Shown here piece by piece: positions 1 to 12,697 of a stretch of DNA of 64,000 nucleotides. The notes below the pieces were generated by a model. The model worked only from the letters and a program-made list of their open reading frames with translations. It had not been told where the DNA came from and ran no database searches. Source of the stretch: Brachycybe producta (Eukaryota; Arthropoda; Diplopoda; Playtdesmida; Andrognathidae); assembly GCA_036925085.1 (NCBI GenBank), contig JAUPFP010000007.1, positions 4,947,058 to 5,011,057 of the forward strand, read 5' to 3'. How positions within the stretch are numbered: position 1 is the first letter of the stretch; every line of letters begins with the position of its first letter. The position numbers and the translations under genes were made by a program.

Positions 1-234
1 GTATTGTGTCCCAAAAAAACCTCTAGTTTGGTCTTAAATTTGCGAAATGATTTTCACTTAAATGTGATATTTCTCGCAGAATTTGATTGATGTTCATTAG
101 TGAAATGCTTGGCAAACATGTTGAGTTTTTCAGAAAGTTCAACATTGATAAAAATGAAAGCTACCTTATGTTTTTTTTTTTTTTTGTTTTTTTTTGAACC
201 AATAATAATTTTGATTACGTTTTATTTTTAACAG

Positions 235-355
235 AGCTTCTTGGTGGGTTCCGGCCATGCCTTTCAGTTTGTTGATTTTCATTTATGATGAAGTACGTCG
301 TTTTATTTTGCGTCGTAATCCAGGCGGATGGGTCGAACGGGAGACCTATTATTAA
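235..355 (+). CDS. Na+/K+-ATPase alpha subunit, copy 1, last coding exon (partial gene)
   Basis: This is the terminal exon of a P-type Na+/K+-ATPase alpha gene; the rest lies left of the window. The acceptor is taacag just before 235. The first base completes a Lys codon begun in the previous exon, the same phase (2) as in copies 2 and 3. The 39 residues after that Lys start [20 protein letters not shown] and end [10 protein letters not shown] before TAA at 353-355. They form the M10 helix and the C-terminus, whose two tyrosines shape Na+ affinity in the family. This end is closer to conventional animal alpha subunits than copies 2 and 3, which end ETYF. Bases 1-234 are intron with no further exon seen. 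Family identity is very sure; whether the missing part is functional cannot be judged here. Confidence 0.93.
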
Positions 356-2410
356 AACGATTGGAACTTTCTTCATCATCCCTCTCTCTCTCTCTCCCAC
401 TTTTTCTTGACACATTTTTTCGCTGTCTTTCTATCTTCTCTGCCAAAATCATATCTTTTTTGATCGATTTCCTTTTTTTTTTCTTCTTTCCTTCTGGAAA
501 AGGCCATTTCTACTGTTTTTTTTTTCTTCTGTCGTGTCTTTTCATTCTGGGACCCAATTACAATTTATGTAGATATAACTGTTAATGTTTACGAGAAGTC
601 ACATTTTTTCCCCCACCCTCAAAACTTGTCAAAAGCCTCTCTCCTACTCGTCTGAGAACCTTCTCCTCCTTCCAATATACCTTCTCCTCCTTCCAATATT
701 TCCCTTCTTTCCTCCTCCATCTTAAATACAAAAAATCTTGGCTCACTTTATTCTCGTTGACATTTCATTGAAGTTAGCGACTTGTAGATTTGAATTAGCT
801 GCGAAAAAAAAATCCAATTGATGGCAATTTTAACGCTATCAGTATACAAAATATACAATTGAAATTATATATTATAGTTATATATAAATATAAACTTACA
901 AAAAAAAAACCCCCATCGCTCCCATCTTTTTTTCTCTTTTCTCTTTAAAAAAAATGCCGAGACATGTATAAAAAAACGTTTTTGCATCAACTTTTTTTGT
1001 CGAGGGAATGTTTTAATTTTGTTCGTTTGTTGCAAGTATCAAACTTGAAAAGAAAAATATCAGAAAAAAAAAATTCCCATTTTATTCTTGTGTAGGTAAA
1101 TAATTGTTTATTTCTAGTGTGTACAGTTTATTGTTTTGAGAGAAAAAATATTTCTATTAGTAATAAAAAAAAACTGAGAGCTGTAAAATTTAATAAAAAT
1201 AACTTCCCTTTAATTTACATCTATTAAGATGGTGAAATCTTCGATAAAATAGCAAATTTCTTCTTTCTTTTTCAGTTTATGATAAATATTTTTTTTGAAT
1301 GATGATTACGATGAGATATATGGCACAGCTCAATCTTTTTAATTATTGAAGCATGCTAATAGAAAACAATAATTATGAATAATAATCTCTACCATTGCCA
1401 CATTTATTCGTACCCAAATAATATTTTGCTCAGTCTTTTTAAATATTAAAACAACACATTAAAATTAATAGTTAAGTTTCTTTTGGTTTTTTTTTAGAAT
1501 TTACTGAATTTTGTTGGTTATGGGATTTACACCCCTCGATATACACCCCCATCTCCTTTCCCCTCTTTGAATTATTATTCTAAATATATCACCTTTGCTT
1601 TTTTGTAAAATTATAATACATAGATATTTTTGACTAATTTTGTTTCACTTTTTCTCCAAGAGGCAGCTAAAAAAAACATTAAGAACCAATGGAGAGAATC
1701 ATAAAATAACCTTTTTAAATGTGGCTTTGGATTATTTTAAAAGAACAGCTTGTAATAGTAAAAACGGCTTGTAAAAAAGTGTTCTTTGTTCTTCAATTGC
1801 ATGTTAAAACAATACTTTTTTTTGGAGCTTTGTGTGTAAAAAAAATGACAAAACAAAATTCAGAGCTGTTATGTCTGAAGGCTTTGAAATTTGTTTTAAT
1901 TTCTTATTCATTTTTTAGCCCTTTCCTTGATGAAATTTTCGTGGGGAAGAGGGATCTATTTACTGCCACAGCATGAAATAATTAATTAACCCGTCATTTC
2001 AGAAGCATAGATTGGTTAGCATAAAGAATTTTGCCTAGCCATGTGTTTTGTGTCTTTAATTAAATTTGAAAAAAAAATGAATTTATTAATTGAAAAACAT
2101 CTTCAGATTATATTAATTACATTTATAATATCGTCACCTTCTATTCAGATGCTTTTGTACTTTTTTTGGGGAAAGAGTATCTTTGTATTTAATTAATTAG
2201 AAATTCCTGCTTTATTATAAAAAAAGACTGTTTCATTTATCTTAAGAATCTTTTGAGTTTCATTTTTTTAAAAAGCGCTGTTGCAGGTGAATTAAAATAG
2301 AAACATTTATTTAGAAGATATTAATCTTTGAAATGTACAAATATTTTGATCAAAATCAGATTGTATATTTAGATAAAATATATATTTAGCTCATTTTTAG
2401 GTGACTGAGT
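356..2410. other. 3' UTR of copy 1 and gene-free DNA
   Basis: AT-rich sequence with CT-rich runs after the copy 1 stop codon. Two AATAAA candidates lie at 1162-1167 and 1192-1197. Short open frames here are low-complexity and show no family resemblance. No other gene is seen. Confidence 0.5.
1162..1167 (+). promoter_or_regulatory. candidate polyadenylation signal, copy 1
   Basis: AATAAA about 0.8 kb after the copy 1 stop, with a second one 30 bases on. Position fits a 3' UTR end, but AATAAA is common in such AT-rich DNA. Confidence 0.3.
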
Positions 2411-2875
2411 AGATATTTATTTTGTTTTTGTTCCCTTTGTCTCTTCTCTCCACCTGTGGTTTTTAGAATGTTTTTCAAGTGAACGTTCTTAGGAGAAACA
2501 TTACAAAAAAAAAATCCAGTGTTTTAGAAACTAGAATAGTTTGTGTGATAAATTGATAATGCTAAGTTTTTTTTTTCATGATATCTTTAAAAATAAAATT
2601 TATGACAGTTTGAAAAAGGTTGAAATGTTGAAACCCTAAATGAAAAACCCTAAAAGCAAGTCATTTCCAAACTACTATTATTTTTGAAGATACTTATGAA
2701 AAAACTAAACAATAATCTACCGTTCTAGTTTCAAAAACAATTTGAATTCGTAATGTTTCTATAAAAAAGTTAGCTTGACGTTTTTGCGTCAAAATTTTTC
2801 AAAAACACCTGGGGGGAGCTTAATAGTAGCCACTGCAGCGGTGCCATTTTCAGGATAAAAACAAATAAAATATCT
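2411..2875. mobile_element. foldback MITE, family A (subtype with agatattt ends)
   Basis: The ends are inverted: agatatttattttgtttttg on the left and its near complement ending atatct on the right. Inside are the family A arms (tttagaaactagaa on the left, ttctagtttcaaaaac on the right). A second copy of the same subtype lies in intron 4 of ATPase copy 3 (45987-46367). Both carry the gccactgcag segment near the right end. No coding capacity. Confidence 0.6.
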
Positions 2876-4353
2876 AGTCAGCCGCCTTAAGAGACCAAAA
2901 TATCTTATTTAGCTCGTTTAATTTGAATATGAACTTTGCATAGGAATTTATTAACGAAGTTAACTATTTTTTAATTAAATTTCTGCATACTTCATATCAA
3001 TCTTAAGAAAAATACATTATTTTTTAAACCTGTTAAAAGATATTCAGGTGTTAAAAAATAAATGAAATAATTGAAAAATTGATCACTTTAAAATTGTGCA
3101 ATAAGAGTGTGGGGATTATGAAATTCTATTATTAATCACTGAATGCTTAATATCCCCATTTAAATTTACCTGTAAAAATATATTGGTGTTTTGATGTTAA
3201 AGTAGGTAATTAATGCATGTTTAAAAAATGCATGCCCTCTGCTAGTTTATTGAATTTATTAATTATTAATACTTGTTTGCTCAATAGATTGGCTACTGTT
3301 TTTTTTTGAAATCGTAATTTTGCATACATATAGTGTGAGTAGTTTTAATTTGCGATATTGCCATAGGCGTTTTACTTTTTCTTAATGGTTACTTTTTTTA
3401 CATTTTTTTTTGCCTTATTAACTAGAACGCTCCAAAAAGCGTTTCTACTTAATATAATGAGTAAACCTCAAGGAATATAAGGATATATTGAAGTACAGGG
3501 GAAAAAACAAGGCAACTTGTGAAAAAATTTCGACTGCGTGAGTAAAAAATATTTTTCTAACCTGATTTAAAATTTATTTAGTTCAGTTAAATGAAATGAT
3601 TATGGGTGAGCACAGACGACAGACAGACAGTCGGTGGTGGTTAGGTTGTAGTATGGTCAGCACACATGACCGTCAGTTTGTGGTGGATTGCTGTCATCAT
3701 GTGCACGCACCGTCCAGAACCTATGCAAACACTAAACCGCCCGAGTAATTAGTTTGTGTGTGCGTCCACGGCCGTTTACGGGTTCTCTATCCCACCACCG
3801 ACAATCGAGTTATTAGTAAAAATGGAACATGTCCCATCTTTTTTTTGTCAGTCCCTTGCCCCATAAGAAGCCATACTTGTTCATTCTGACTGACTAAAAA
3901 ATATCTGGCATTGTCTGCCACTGATTATCTGCTGCCTGCACTCGCCATATTATTTATTTTTTATTTATTCCTGTTTACAAAAGTTGAAGGTAAAATAACT
4001 AAAATGCAAATTTTTTTAACAGAATATCTTTATTGCGACATATTTTTGTTTGAGAAAGCTGCTAAAGTGATTATGCTGATTAGAAAGGCTTACATATTTT
4101 CAAAAAAAGTTTCTTAAACATAAAAACAACGCAATTATTACAAAGTACTTATTACGACGAATGCTACAATAGCACTTAAACCTACTTAACTAATTAGAAA
4201 AGGTTACTTGGGTGTTAACGTTAACATTAGAGAACATTAACATGATGTTAGACGGGTACTACTTATCCTGATAACAGTATCGATTTCCTTCCTATGCAGT
4301 TTATACAGTGGAAACCGTTTAACACGAAGTGGAAGGGATTGGAATATTTTTGC
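2876..4353. other. gene-free DNA
   Basis: AT-rich, apart from a more GC-rich patch at about 3600-3800 containing cagacgacagacagacagtc and several CCACC/GGTGG runs. I recognise neither a gene nor a known element. The 68-residue open frame at 3911-4117 lacks any family signature. Confidence 0.4.
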
Positions 4354-4448
4354 TCTAATGATGATGAATTATTACTAAACAATTGGCACTTGGGCCCACA
4401 AATTGAGAAACATTTGCTTAATATTGCATAAAAATCCTAGCCCTATTA
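4354..4448. mobile_element. MITE family B, right-half fragment
   Basis: Matches the right arm of the 290-bp inverted-repeat element at 21163-21454: caattggcacttgggcc, then aacatttgcttaatattgca, then ccta. Only half of the element is present. Confidence 0.6.
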
Positions 4449-4528
4449 GTAATTAACAATATGTTTACGTTTTTTTAAGATTAAAAGTTTTACCTCAGAA
4501 ATATGGTTATGGTTTTTTACCCTATCAT

Positions 4529-4534
4529 TTTATT
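4529..4534 (-). promoter_or_regulatory. candidate polyadenylation signal of the RIIa gene
   Basis: TTTATT on the plus strand (AATAAA on the minus strand), about 160 bases after the stop at 4695-4697. Placement is right for the 3' end, but AT-rich context makes chance matches likely. Confidence 0.35.
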
Positions 4535-4694
4535 GATTTGGTTAAGAATAATTTAGTTATTTCTGTTCAACTTTTTTAAACTAATAAGGCAAACATTCTA
4601 ATTAACAATGGTACCTAACTCAATTAAAATAATTTTGCTTTGCTTCAGTGGCTCTAACATTGGATTAGTTTGAATATCCTCCTCCTCCTCTGGT

Positions 4695-7600
4695 TCAGTT
4701 TTGGGCATTTTGAGCCACCTTCTCTCCATTTTCTACTTTGTCTTCATCGATTTCTTCTTCTTCACTTAATGTTGTTGGTTTATTGTCAATTAAAAGATCA
4801 GTTTTTAGAGACAACTGTTTAATCTCATTTAAGGAGCTTTTAGTCTGGTCTGAATTTTCTTGACTAGTAGTACTGTAATCAAAGGAACTGTTGTTAATTT
4901 TGTCTTTCGTTGTAGATTCATTGTCATTTGCTGGTTTATCTTTTTTTTTGTCTGTTAAATTAATGGAATCGGTATCAGTTTTTTCCAAGTATGCATTATT
5001 AGGTTCTAGACTGTCTTCAGTGACTTCAAATTCAGTGCCTGTTTCCAATAAATCGTTCTCGATTTTGATACCAGATTCGAATGATGAATTAGTCGTAACT
5101 TGATTATGTTCCATTGAATTTACTGGCTCGTAACTACTAACATAATTAACATTATCATCTTCATTATTATTTTGTGATTTTGTCTTTTCAGTTTTTTTTT
5201 CTTCCACTATTTCCAAATTCGATTCTTTGTTGTCTTCATTGTGTTCTAGTGTTATATTTTCGATTAATGCTCTGATGAACTCGTCTTTTTTCTCTTTGTA
5301 ACCTTCATCAGTATCTTCTCTAATTAAGTCTTCACTTTGCTCGACGGTAGACAATGAATTCTGTTCCGTTTCGACATCTCGTTGTTGCCACTCAACTTGT
5401 TGGTCATCTGACGTGTTGTTCGTCGACACGAGAACTTCATTCTCAATGTCTTCATTTATTGATTCCTGATCCTGTCTATCATTTATGTCTTCGTTCATTT
5501 GTTCATTTTTGAGGTGACCACTACTTGCAAGGTTTAAATTACTTTTTGTATTTTCGTCTTTTGCTGTCTCGTATATTTTGTCAGAAGTTTGATTAAAATT
5601 CTCGACAGTTTCAGATATTTCTGATGGTTCTTCGGAAACGAATACTTGGGTGATACCGTCCGATTTCGTACGAGGAGAAACGTTTAATTCGAAATTTTCT
5701 CCATCAGGGGTATCGTGTTCTGCCTCTTCATCAGTCGTGGTATTTTTTTGTAATTCACTCATTTGCTGCAAACTTTGGGCTTTGTTTTCAGTTGCTGGCA
5801 TGTCGTTTTCATCATCATCAGTTATTGTCATACTGGATTCGAAATCATCTTCCATGTAGTTATTCAGCTCTTCTTTATGAGTTGGTTCGCTGAAGTTCTT
5901 TTCACTAATGATATTAGTGTCTAATAATGTTGCTTCATTGCTTTCAAAAACTTTCTGTTGTTCATTTGATATGTCAGAATTAACTAACTTTTCAGTGTTG
6001 TTAGTTCGAATTTCTGTTGAGATTTCCAGTTCTTCTTTGTTGTCAGATGATGAGGTTTTCGTACTTAATTCCTCTATAGGTTTTTCATTGGGTTCTGTTT
6101 CTTTTGAGATATTCAATGGTTTATTTTCAGATTGTGTGTTGATTACTGTAGACACGTATTCTCCCGTTTCTTCATCCACATTATTATTAATATTATTACT
6201 CAAATTAGATGTTTCTGTGTCCGAATTGTTACCTTCAAACAATTTCGAAATATCTTCACTTTCTTTCGTATTGATTTGTAAAAGAATTGGAGTTTTTGTT
6301 TCTTCTTTTTCTGCTTCTTCGGTAGTCAGCATTTGGTTAGTTAGTTTTTCATTGTCATCAGTGTTTATTGTTTGAATTTCATCTTCGAAAACGTCTTTTA
6401 GGATATTTTCATTGTCACTGCCATTAAGTTGAATGATGGAATTATCAACATCCTTGTTTAAAAATTCTGTGTTGTCAGTTTCATTTACTGTTTCTAACTT
6501 CTCGTCTTCAGTTTCATTAAGCTCAAATAGTTTTTGTGTTTCTAATTCATTTTGTTTGTCAAGGGTTTCTAAAGATTCCTCTTTCGAACTTTCTGCGGAG
6601 TAATTAAAAGGTATTTCAATTTTTTGGTTGTCTTCTTGGGTATCTTTCTCGGGAACTAGTTGAGAACTTTGTTTGGTGTCTTCTAAAGTACTTTGTGGTT
6701 GAATGTTTTCGAAATCTTCAATTGTATTATTTACTCTAAATGCTTCATTGATATTACCATTATTTGTTTCTTTATTGTCGAGATCATTAGTCTCGGACGT
6801 TGTTGTCGTTACAGGTTCGAGTAATTGAATTTCGGAGTTTCTCTCGTCTGACATTTCTTCGGATTGTTCGTCATTATTTAAATGCGTATCTTTATTATTA
6901 TTTATTTCGGAGATTATTGTTAGCTCATCTTCTTTTGGTTGTTCAGATTCTGCGATGTAATTACTCGAAACAATTTCTTCACTTTTGTTGTCGTTTACTA
7001 ATTCCATCAGATCTTTCATTTCATTGTTTTCTGATGACTGGTTTTGCAACGCAGCAACAGCAGTAATAGGATTGCTAATTTCATCAATAATTTCTGATTC
7101 AATTTGAAATTCATTTGTTGACTTCTGTAAAACAGGAGAACTGTTGTTTTCATTATGATTATCATAAAGTTGTTCTTCGTATTCGTTTGCAATGTTATTA
7201 TCATCTTCAAATTCTACTTTGTTAGTGTCATTGCTTGTTAGTTGGATTTCTCGTGGTTCTCTTGTGATTGTTGCTTCGTTCATAGTTATGTTTTCATCAA
7301 AATCTTGTTTATCGTCATCAGACTCATCAGGTTTCATTTCAAGCGATGCATTTTCTTCTGTAGGTAATTGTTCAAGTTTGTCATTTTGGAATGGTTCAGT
7401 TACCACTATGTTGTCAAACTCAACTGTTGGAGTTTCTTGTTCGGTTTTGTTTTCTGGTAGCAACGATGAGATTGATATCTCTGCCTCGCTGTTCTCTTCG
7501 ACAATCGTATCGAGTTCTGTACCGAAAATGTCATCCGTTTCTTCGTCTTCGGTCGGTTTGTCGATGATTTCCTCCAATTCATCCGTTTCTCGAATAATAG

Positions 7601-10600
7601 GCTCCCGCGTCACTTCCTCGAGCTTTTCTAATTCTTCTTTAGTACCATTTATTTCCGTTATCACAATCTGTTCATTTTCGGACTGTTGTTCGTATTCTGT
7701 AAGTAAACTTGTGTCTGAGGCCATCTCTGACGGTTGGGTGGAATTTGGCACGTCAATATTTGTCGTTTCTTTGATGGATTTTTGTATATGTTTGAATTCT
7801 TCTTCATCCGTGGAATCGTTAGTTTCGGGGTTTGGTGTTAAACTTGTTGTCTCCTCGAAGTTATCACCTTCAGTTGTTTCGGTGTTTGTTGCTTCAGTAT
7901 TCGTAGTTTCTACGTTGACAGTGTCTTTGATTTCTTCATTGATGTTTTGGTCAAACCCGATGTCAGAATTATCTTTTATTATTAAATCATTCATGCTGGT
8001 GGCGTTATCGAATTCTGACTCATCCGGATTCTCTTTTCGAAGTAGTAATTCCACTTCGGTAGTAGATATTTGTTCATTTAGAAAAGCTTTGACTTCCTCA
8101 GTTGGCATTTGCATGCCTTCCTTTTCATTTGACATTTCATTTGGTTCTTGAAGGTTTTCGTTGGTTTCTTGTTCGAAATCATCTCCTGTTATTGAGTCTT
8201 CTACATTATTTTGATCAATGTTCTCGTCTAATTTTGTTTCGAGTAGACTAACTTCTTGTTCTGCGGTAATTTCGGAGACACTTTGGTTCGTACTTCTTTC
8301 AGATTCTTCTTTGTCAACAACTTCAAGTTCCAGGTTCTGTTTCGTTCGTTCGTAATTATCATTTCTTGTTTTCAAATATTCTTCTCCTTCTTTATGTTCT
8401 AAAATGTTATTCTGGTCTTGTGTAACTTTTGTATCTTCAACACTTCCATTTTGTCCTAATGGTTCTTCAGGGTCGTCTTGTAGGTTTTCTTCTAATAGTT
8501 CATCATTTTCTTTTTGTGTAACATCTTCGACAATCTCTAACATTCCATGTTGTCCTAATAATTCTTCACTTTCGTCTTTTTGTAGGGTTTCTTCTAATAT
8601 TTCTTCAGTGTCTTCTTGTGTAATATCTTCGATAACTGTTTCATCTTTTTTTAGATTCTCTTCCAATATTTCTTCAGGGTCTTGTTTAAAATATTCCTTT
8701 TGTGCTTGTTCCTCAGTGTCATCTGGCAACGGATTTTGTTCCTGCGCTTCTTTCTCAGTGTCTTTTATTATCAAAACCTGTTGCAATGTGTCTTCGGGTG
8801 TTTTTTCATCGTTTTTCACAATTACATCTGTTTCTGCTTTGTTTTCTTCAATATATTCTGGATAGAAGTTTCGTATCTTTGTGTTTTCCTCATTGTCTTG
8901 CATGGATGGCTCGTCTGAAATGTCTTGGTTAACCGCATTTTTTTCCTCAACGTTTTCTTGCATGCAATTAATTTCTGTTTCATCTTCTTCGATGTCACCA
9001 ATCATCGAATTTTGTTCTGTCTGTTTTTCGGATGAAATCATGGTTTCTGATTCTAAGTTTTCCTCTAATGATTTCTCATCAGTTTCTGTCAGCAAATTTG
9101 ATTGTTCTAAAGCTGTTTCCCTGGCGTTTTCCTCGATACTTATTTCTTTAGTATCATCTGCTTTTAAATTTTCGTCATCTTTTTTCACATTATCATCCGA
9201 TGATTCGTTCTCGGCTATTTCTACTTCAAGATTCTCTTTTAACGCTTCTTGTTCAATGTTTTCAGCATTTAAACTTTCTTCCAACGAAATATTTTCGTTG
9301 ATATCGGAATTTTCTTTCATTGGTTCCTCCGTAACTTGTGCGGTCATCAAATTTTGCTCGGGTTGTTCGTAATCCATGTGTGGTAACATTATCGGTTCGT
9401 GTGACACCACTTCAATGTTATTCAAATTTAAATCCTTTTCTGATGTTTCTTTTCCAGTTTCTTCAGACATCAGTTCAGAAACTTTTGGCGGTTCTTCGTT
9501 GTCTTCTAATTTACATGCTTCTTCTGATGGTTTCTCCTCGAAATATTCGGGCACCATATTTTGTTTTTCTTCTTCTTCTTCTTCTTCTTCTTCATCTTCA
9601 TCTTCATCTTCTTCTTCTTCTTCAGTGGTTTCAGATTTCAATTCATTTGGTGTTTCCTCGATGTCTTCTAAATTAATGATTTCTTCTGATGGTTCGTTAG
9701 AATATTCGGACACCAAACTTTGTTGTGCAGTTTCTTCCTCAATGAATTTAGACCTTAGTTGGTATTCCTTTGAGTTTTCTTCGAGAGCTTCTACTTTAAA
9801 TATTTCTTCTGCTGGCTCTTCTTGAAAATTATCTGAAACCAAACTTTGTTTTGAAATTTCTTCGTCAATGGTTTCTGATCGCAGTTCATTTTGCTTTTCC
9901 TCGATGTCTTCATTAAGGATTTCTTCTGATGGTTCGTCAGAATAATCTGAGACCAAACTTTGTTTTGTAATTTTTTTTTCAATAGCTTCAAACCTCAACT
10001 GGTATTCCTTTGGGTTTTCCTCGACAGTTTCTACTATAAATATTTCTTCTACTGGTTCTTCATTAAAATTATCTGAAACCACAAATTGCTTATCGGTCTC
10101 TTCTTCAGTGGTTTCAGATCTCAATTCGTTTGGCTTTTCCTCGATGTCTTCTATGTTAAGGATTTCTTCTTCTGATGGTCCATCAGAATATTGTGACACC
10201 AAACTTTGTTGTGCAATTTCTTCTTCGATGGCTTCAGTCCTCAGTTGGCATTCTTTTGGGTTTTCCTCGAGAGCTTCTACTTTAAATATTTCTTCAGATA
10301 GTTCTTTCTGAAAATGATCTGACACCGCATTTTCTTGTGGAGTTTCTTCTTCAGTGGCTTCAGACCCGAGTTTTTGTTCTTTTGGTAATTCTTTGATACC
10401 TTCCAACATAAAATTAGACTCTGATGTATCTTCCACATAGTTCGATGACAAGTTTTGTTCAAGTGGTTCCTCTGCAACTTCTAATAATTTTAATTGTTCT
10501 TCTGATGTATCTTCTCTTGTGGTTGTTGGTTTCAAATCGGTTTCTTCTGTCAGTAAAGTTTGTTCCGGTAGCTTATTCTCAACATGCTCAGCCTTAACAA

Positions 10601-12394
10601 TTTCTTCTGAAAGTTCTCTTTCAGCTTCGTCTGTCACAATATTCTGTTTTGACAAGTTTTCCTCAGAGTTATCAGAATTTGCATTAGATTCTGACAATTC
10701 CTCTGTAGTTGACTCCATTTTGTATGTTGGTCTTAGACTCTGCTCTGATGATTCCTGAATTTCTGTCAGTAGATTTTGTTCAAGTGGTTCCTCTTCAATT
10801 CTTTGGAATTGTAAATCTTGTCCTCCTTTCTCGATGGTTTCTGATTTTGAAGATTGTTCTTGTATTTCTTCCTGAATGTCTTCTGTCATTAAAATCTGTT
10901 CTCGTGTTTCTTTCTCAGTGGTTTCTATCTCTGGTCTTCGTTCAGTTGGTTCAGCCTCGATGTCTTCCATATTTCGAGAAACATCCGCCTCCTCTAAGTC
11001 ACTTACAGAAATTTCTTTCACGTGTTTAATTTCTTCAGGTTGTACTTTAAATGTTATGTCTTCTTCTGCATCCACATCTTTTTCTTTTTGCTCAACCCTC
11101 TGGTCAGCTGTAATTTCTGTTGATGGCACATTCTGTGAAATCAACTCGTCGTCCTTTAGATTTGCAATTGTTGGTATTGTATTAAAGAAATCCTTTCCAC
11201 TGGAGTCATTCAGTTCATTTTGGTCTATTTGACTGTTTACTTCAGTTTTAGATATCTAGAGTGAGCATCATATAATTAGTATTAGTAATAAACCATATTA
11301 ACTGTATGATATCACTTAAACATAATTCAAAATTATTATGGTAACCAAATTGCATCATTTGTGGTTGGCATTCATGGCACGCGTACAGTTCTTTGCAAAT
11401 CATGGTCTGGTTAATGTAGTTTTTGTCTTAAGGTGCTGAAAATATTATTTTAAATTAGTGATTTCAAAAATGGGCTGAAATGAATGTGATTTCGAATGGC
11501 TTGCCATTCATTGTCTACAAAGAAATGCAAAACCCCCACAGTCCATCACACAATAAAGAGCTCTGGTTATGCAGAAACGTCTTACGTTTCTGCATAACCA
11601 GAGCTCTTTATTGTGTGATTTCGAGGGGAATTTTATTCGTGTATAAAAATATACTTTTGACTTGAATCTTTGAATCTTTGAATAATTTTCTGCACTTTTT
11701 CGAGTTTTTTTTTTTTTTAACTTGGTAGAATTTTTAGACTTTTTGAACTTCATGGGGCCAGTTGAGCATTTGTGAGGCATTTTTCAGTACTGTACGTTTC
11801 GGGGATTTTAAATAACATCAATCCTAAGCCACGTTTTCTTTTTCTTCAATATTTTCGGTTATATTCCTATAAAAACCGATTATTATTTTTTTTACCTCAG
11901 TTTTCTGTCCATTAAGAATTGACATTTGTGGATTATCAGTCTGCCATGTTTTTGCTCCCTAACATGAAATAAAAACATTATTTGAAATAAAAAACCTATA
12001 CTACAAAGTTGAACCAATTTTTTCCTAACATGTCTAGAAAACATAATATTAGAATTTTATAATTTTACAACATGAGCAACAATTAAACTGACCTGAAATT
12101 CATTTTCTTTGATATCGATGAATTTTCCTCTGGCAATTAAATTTTTAAGAGTTATTTGAGCTCCAGTGTTTTCAGCTACAAGAATATAAGTAATTAATGA
12201 GTTTGAAATGGCAATTAAAATCATTACTGACCTTCACAACGAAGTGTAAGTAGTTTTTGAAAGTAGACAGCTGCAAATCGGTTGATGTCTGTCGGTTGTC
12301 TTCTTAGGACCTCACGTGCTAACCCTTCTAACACCTCTTCCAAACCATCAGGGATACACAACTTGATGAACATTGGATTCACCGAGTTGGACAT
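4695..12394 (-). CDS. RIIa-domain protein with giant glutamate-rich tail
   Basis: Four coding exons, read on the minus strand: 12394-12232, 12175-12093, 11958-11896 and 11255-4695. Phases agree at every join and every intron is GT-AG, giving 2289 aa. Residues 12-50 are an RIIa dimerisation/docking domain (IPDGLEEVLEGLAREVLRRQ, then FAAVYFQKLL), as in SPA17, CABYR and the PKA RII subunit. In that family it binds AKAP amphipathic helices in cilia and sperm flagella. The last exon (2186 aa) is almost wholly Glu/Asp/Ser/Thr/Asn-rich, with about 40-aa repeats near 9640-10330 and a poly-E/D run at about 9567-9623. The start is the Met 14 residues before the domain's IPDG; a longer open frame upstream is cut by a likely acceptor (ttttaag, 12411-12410). 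The tail matches no family I know. A long acidic stretch continues in another frame after the stop (see findings). Confidence 0.82.
9567..9623 (-). repeat. TCT/TCA microsatellite encoding poly-Glu/Asp
   Basis: Runs of (TCT)n with TCA interruptions on the plus strand read as uninterrupted Glu and Asp codons in the RIIa gene. Length is probably polymorphic, always in multiples of three. Confidence 0.85.
9640..10330 (-). repeat. coding tandem repeat, ~120 bp unit, alternating two types
   Basis: The landmark accaaactttgtt and its variants recur at about 9715, 9839, 9955, 10079, 10199 and 10321, a spacing of 116-124 bp (about 40 codons). Alternate units differ: one type carries NELRSET-like text and the next KEYQLR-like text, so the higher-order period is near 240 bp. 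This indicates growth by duplication of a two-unit block in the RIIa protein tail. Confidence 0.75.
11546..11618. repeat. perfect 35-bp hairpin in intron of the RIIa gene
   Basis: Left arm 11546-11580 and right arm 11584-11618 are exact reverse complements, with a 3-base loop (ctt). The arm contains aataaagagctctggttatg. It sits in the intron between 11958-11896 and 11255-4695. Confidence 0.9.
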
Positions 12395-12697
12395 TTTTGA
12401 TTTGTCACTCTTAAAATAATTTTTAAAAATTTTCATTTAGTATTTCTCTTTTGTAGGTTGCCTTTTATGGCCGTTTCAGTTTGTTTTTTTATTAAAACTT
12501 TCTTAATTTCATTATTAAAATATATTTTATATCTAAGGAAACTTTTTCTTATTTTATTCACTAGTCAACTAAGAAATTTGACCTGAAAAATCTGATGTTA
12601 TAAAGTTAAATGTGGCTAGAAATATAAACTAATTTGACTTGCAAATATTTATTGATTGGAATATAAATTTAACTAAAAATGAAAATAATAAACTTAA

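Noticed and set aside
4891..11232. Several Ser-rich plus-strand open frames opposite the RIIa gene, up to 319 codons
   Set aside because: Reverse complements of Glu/Asp/Asn-rich codons read as Ser/Phe/Val-rich frames. They have no splice or family support.
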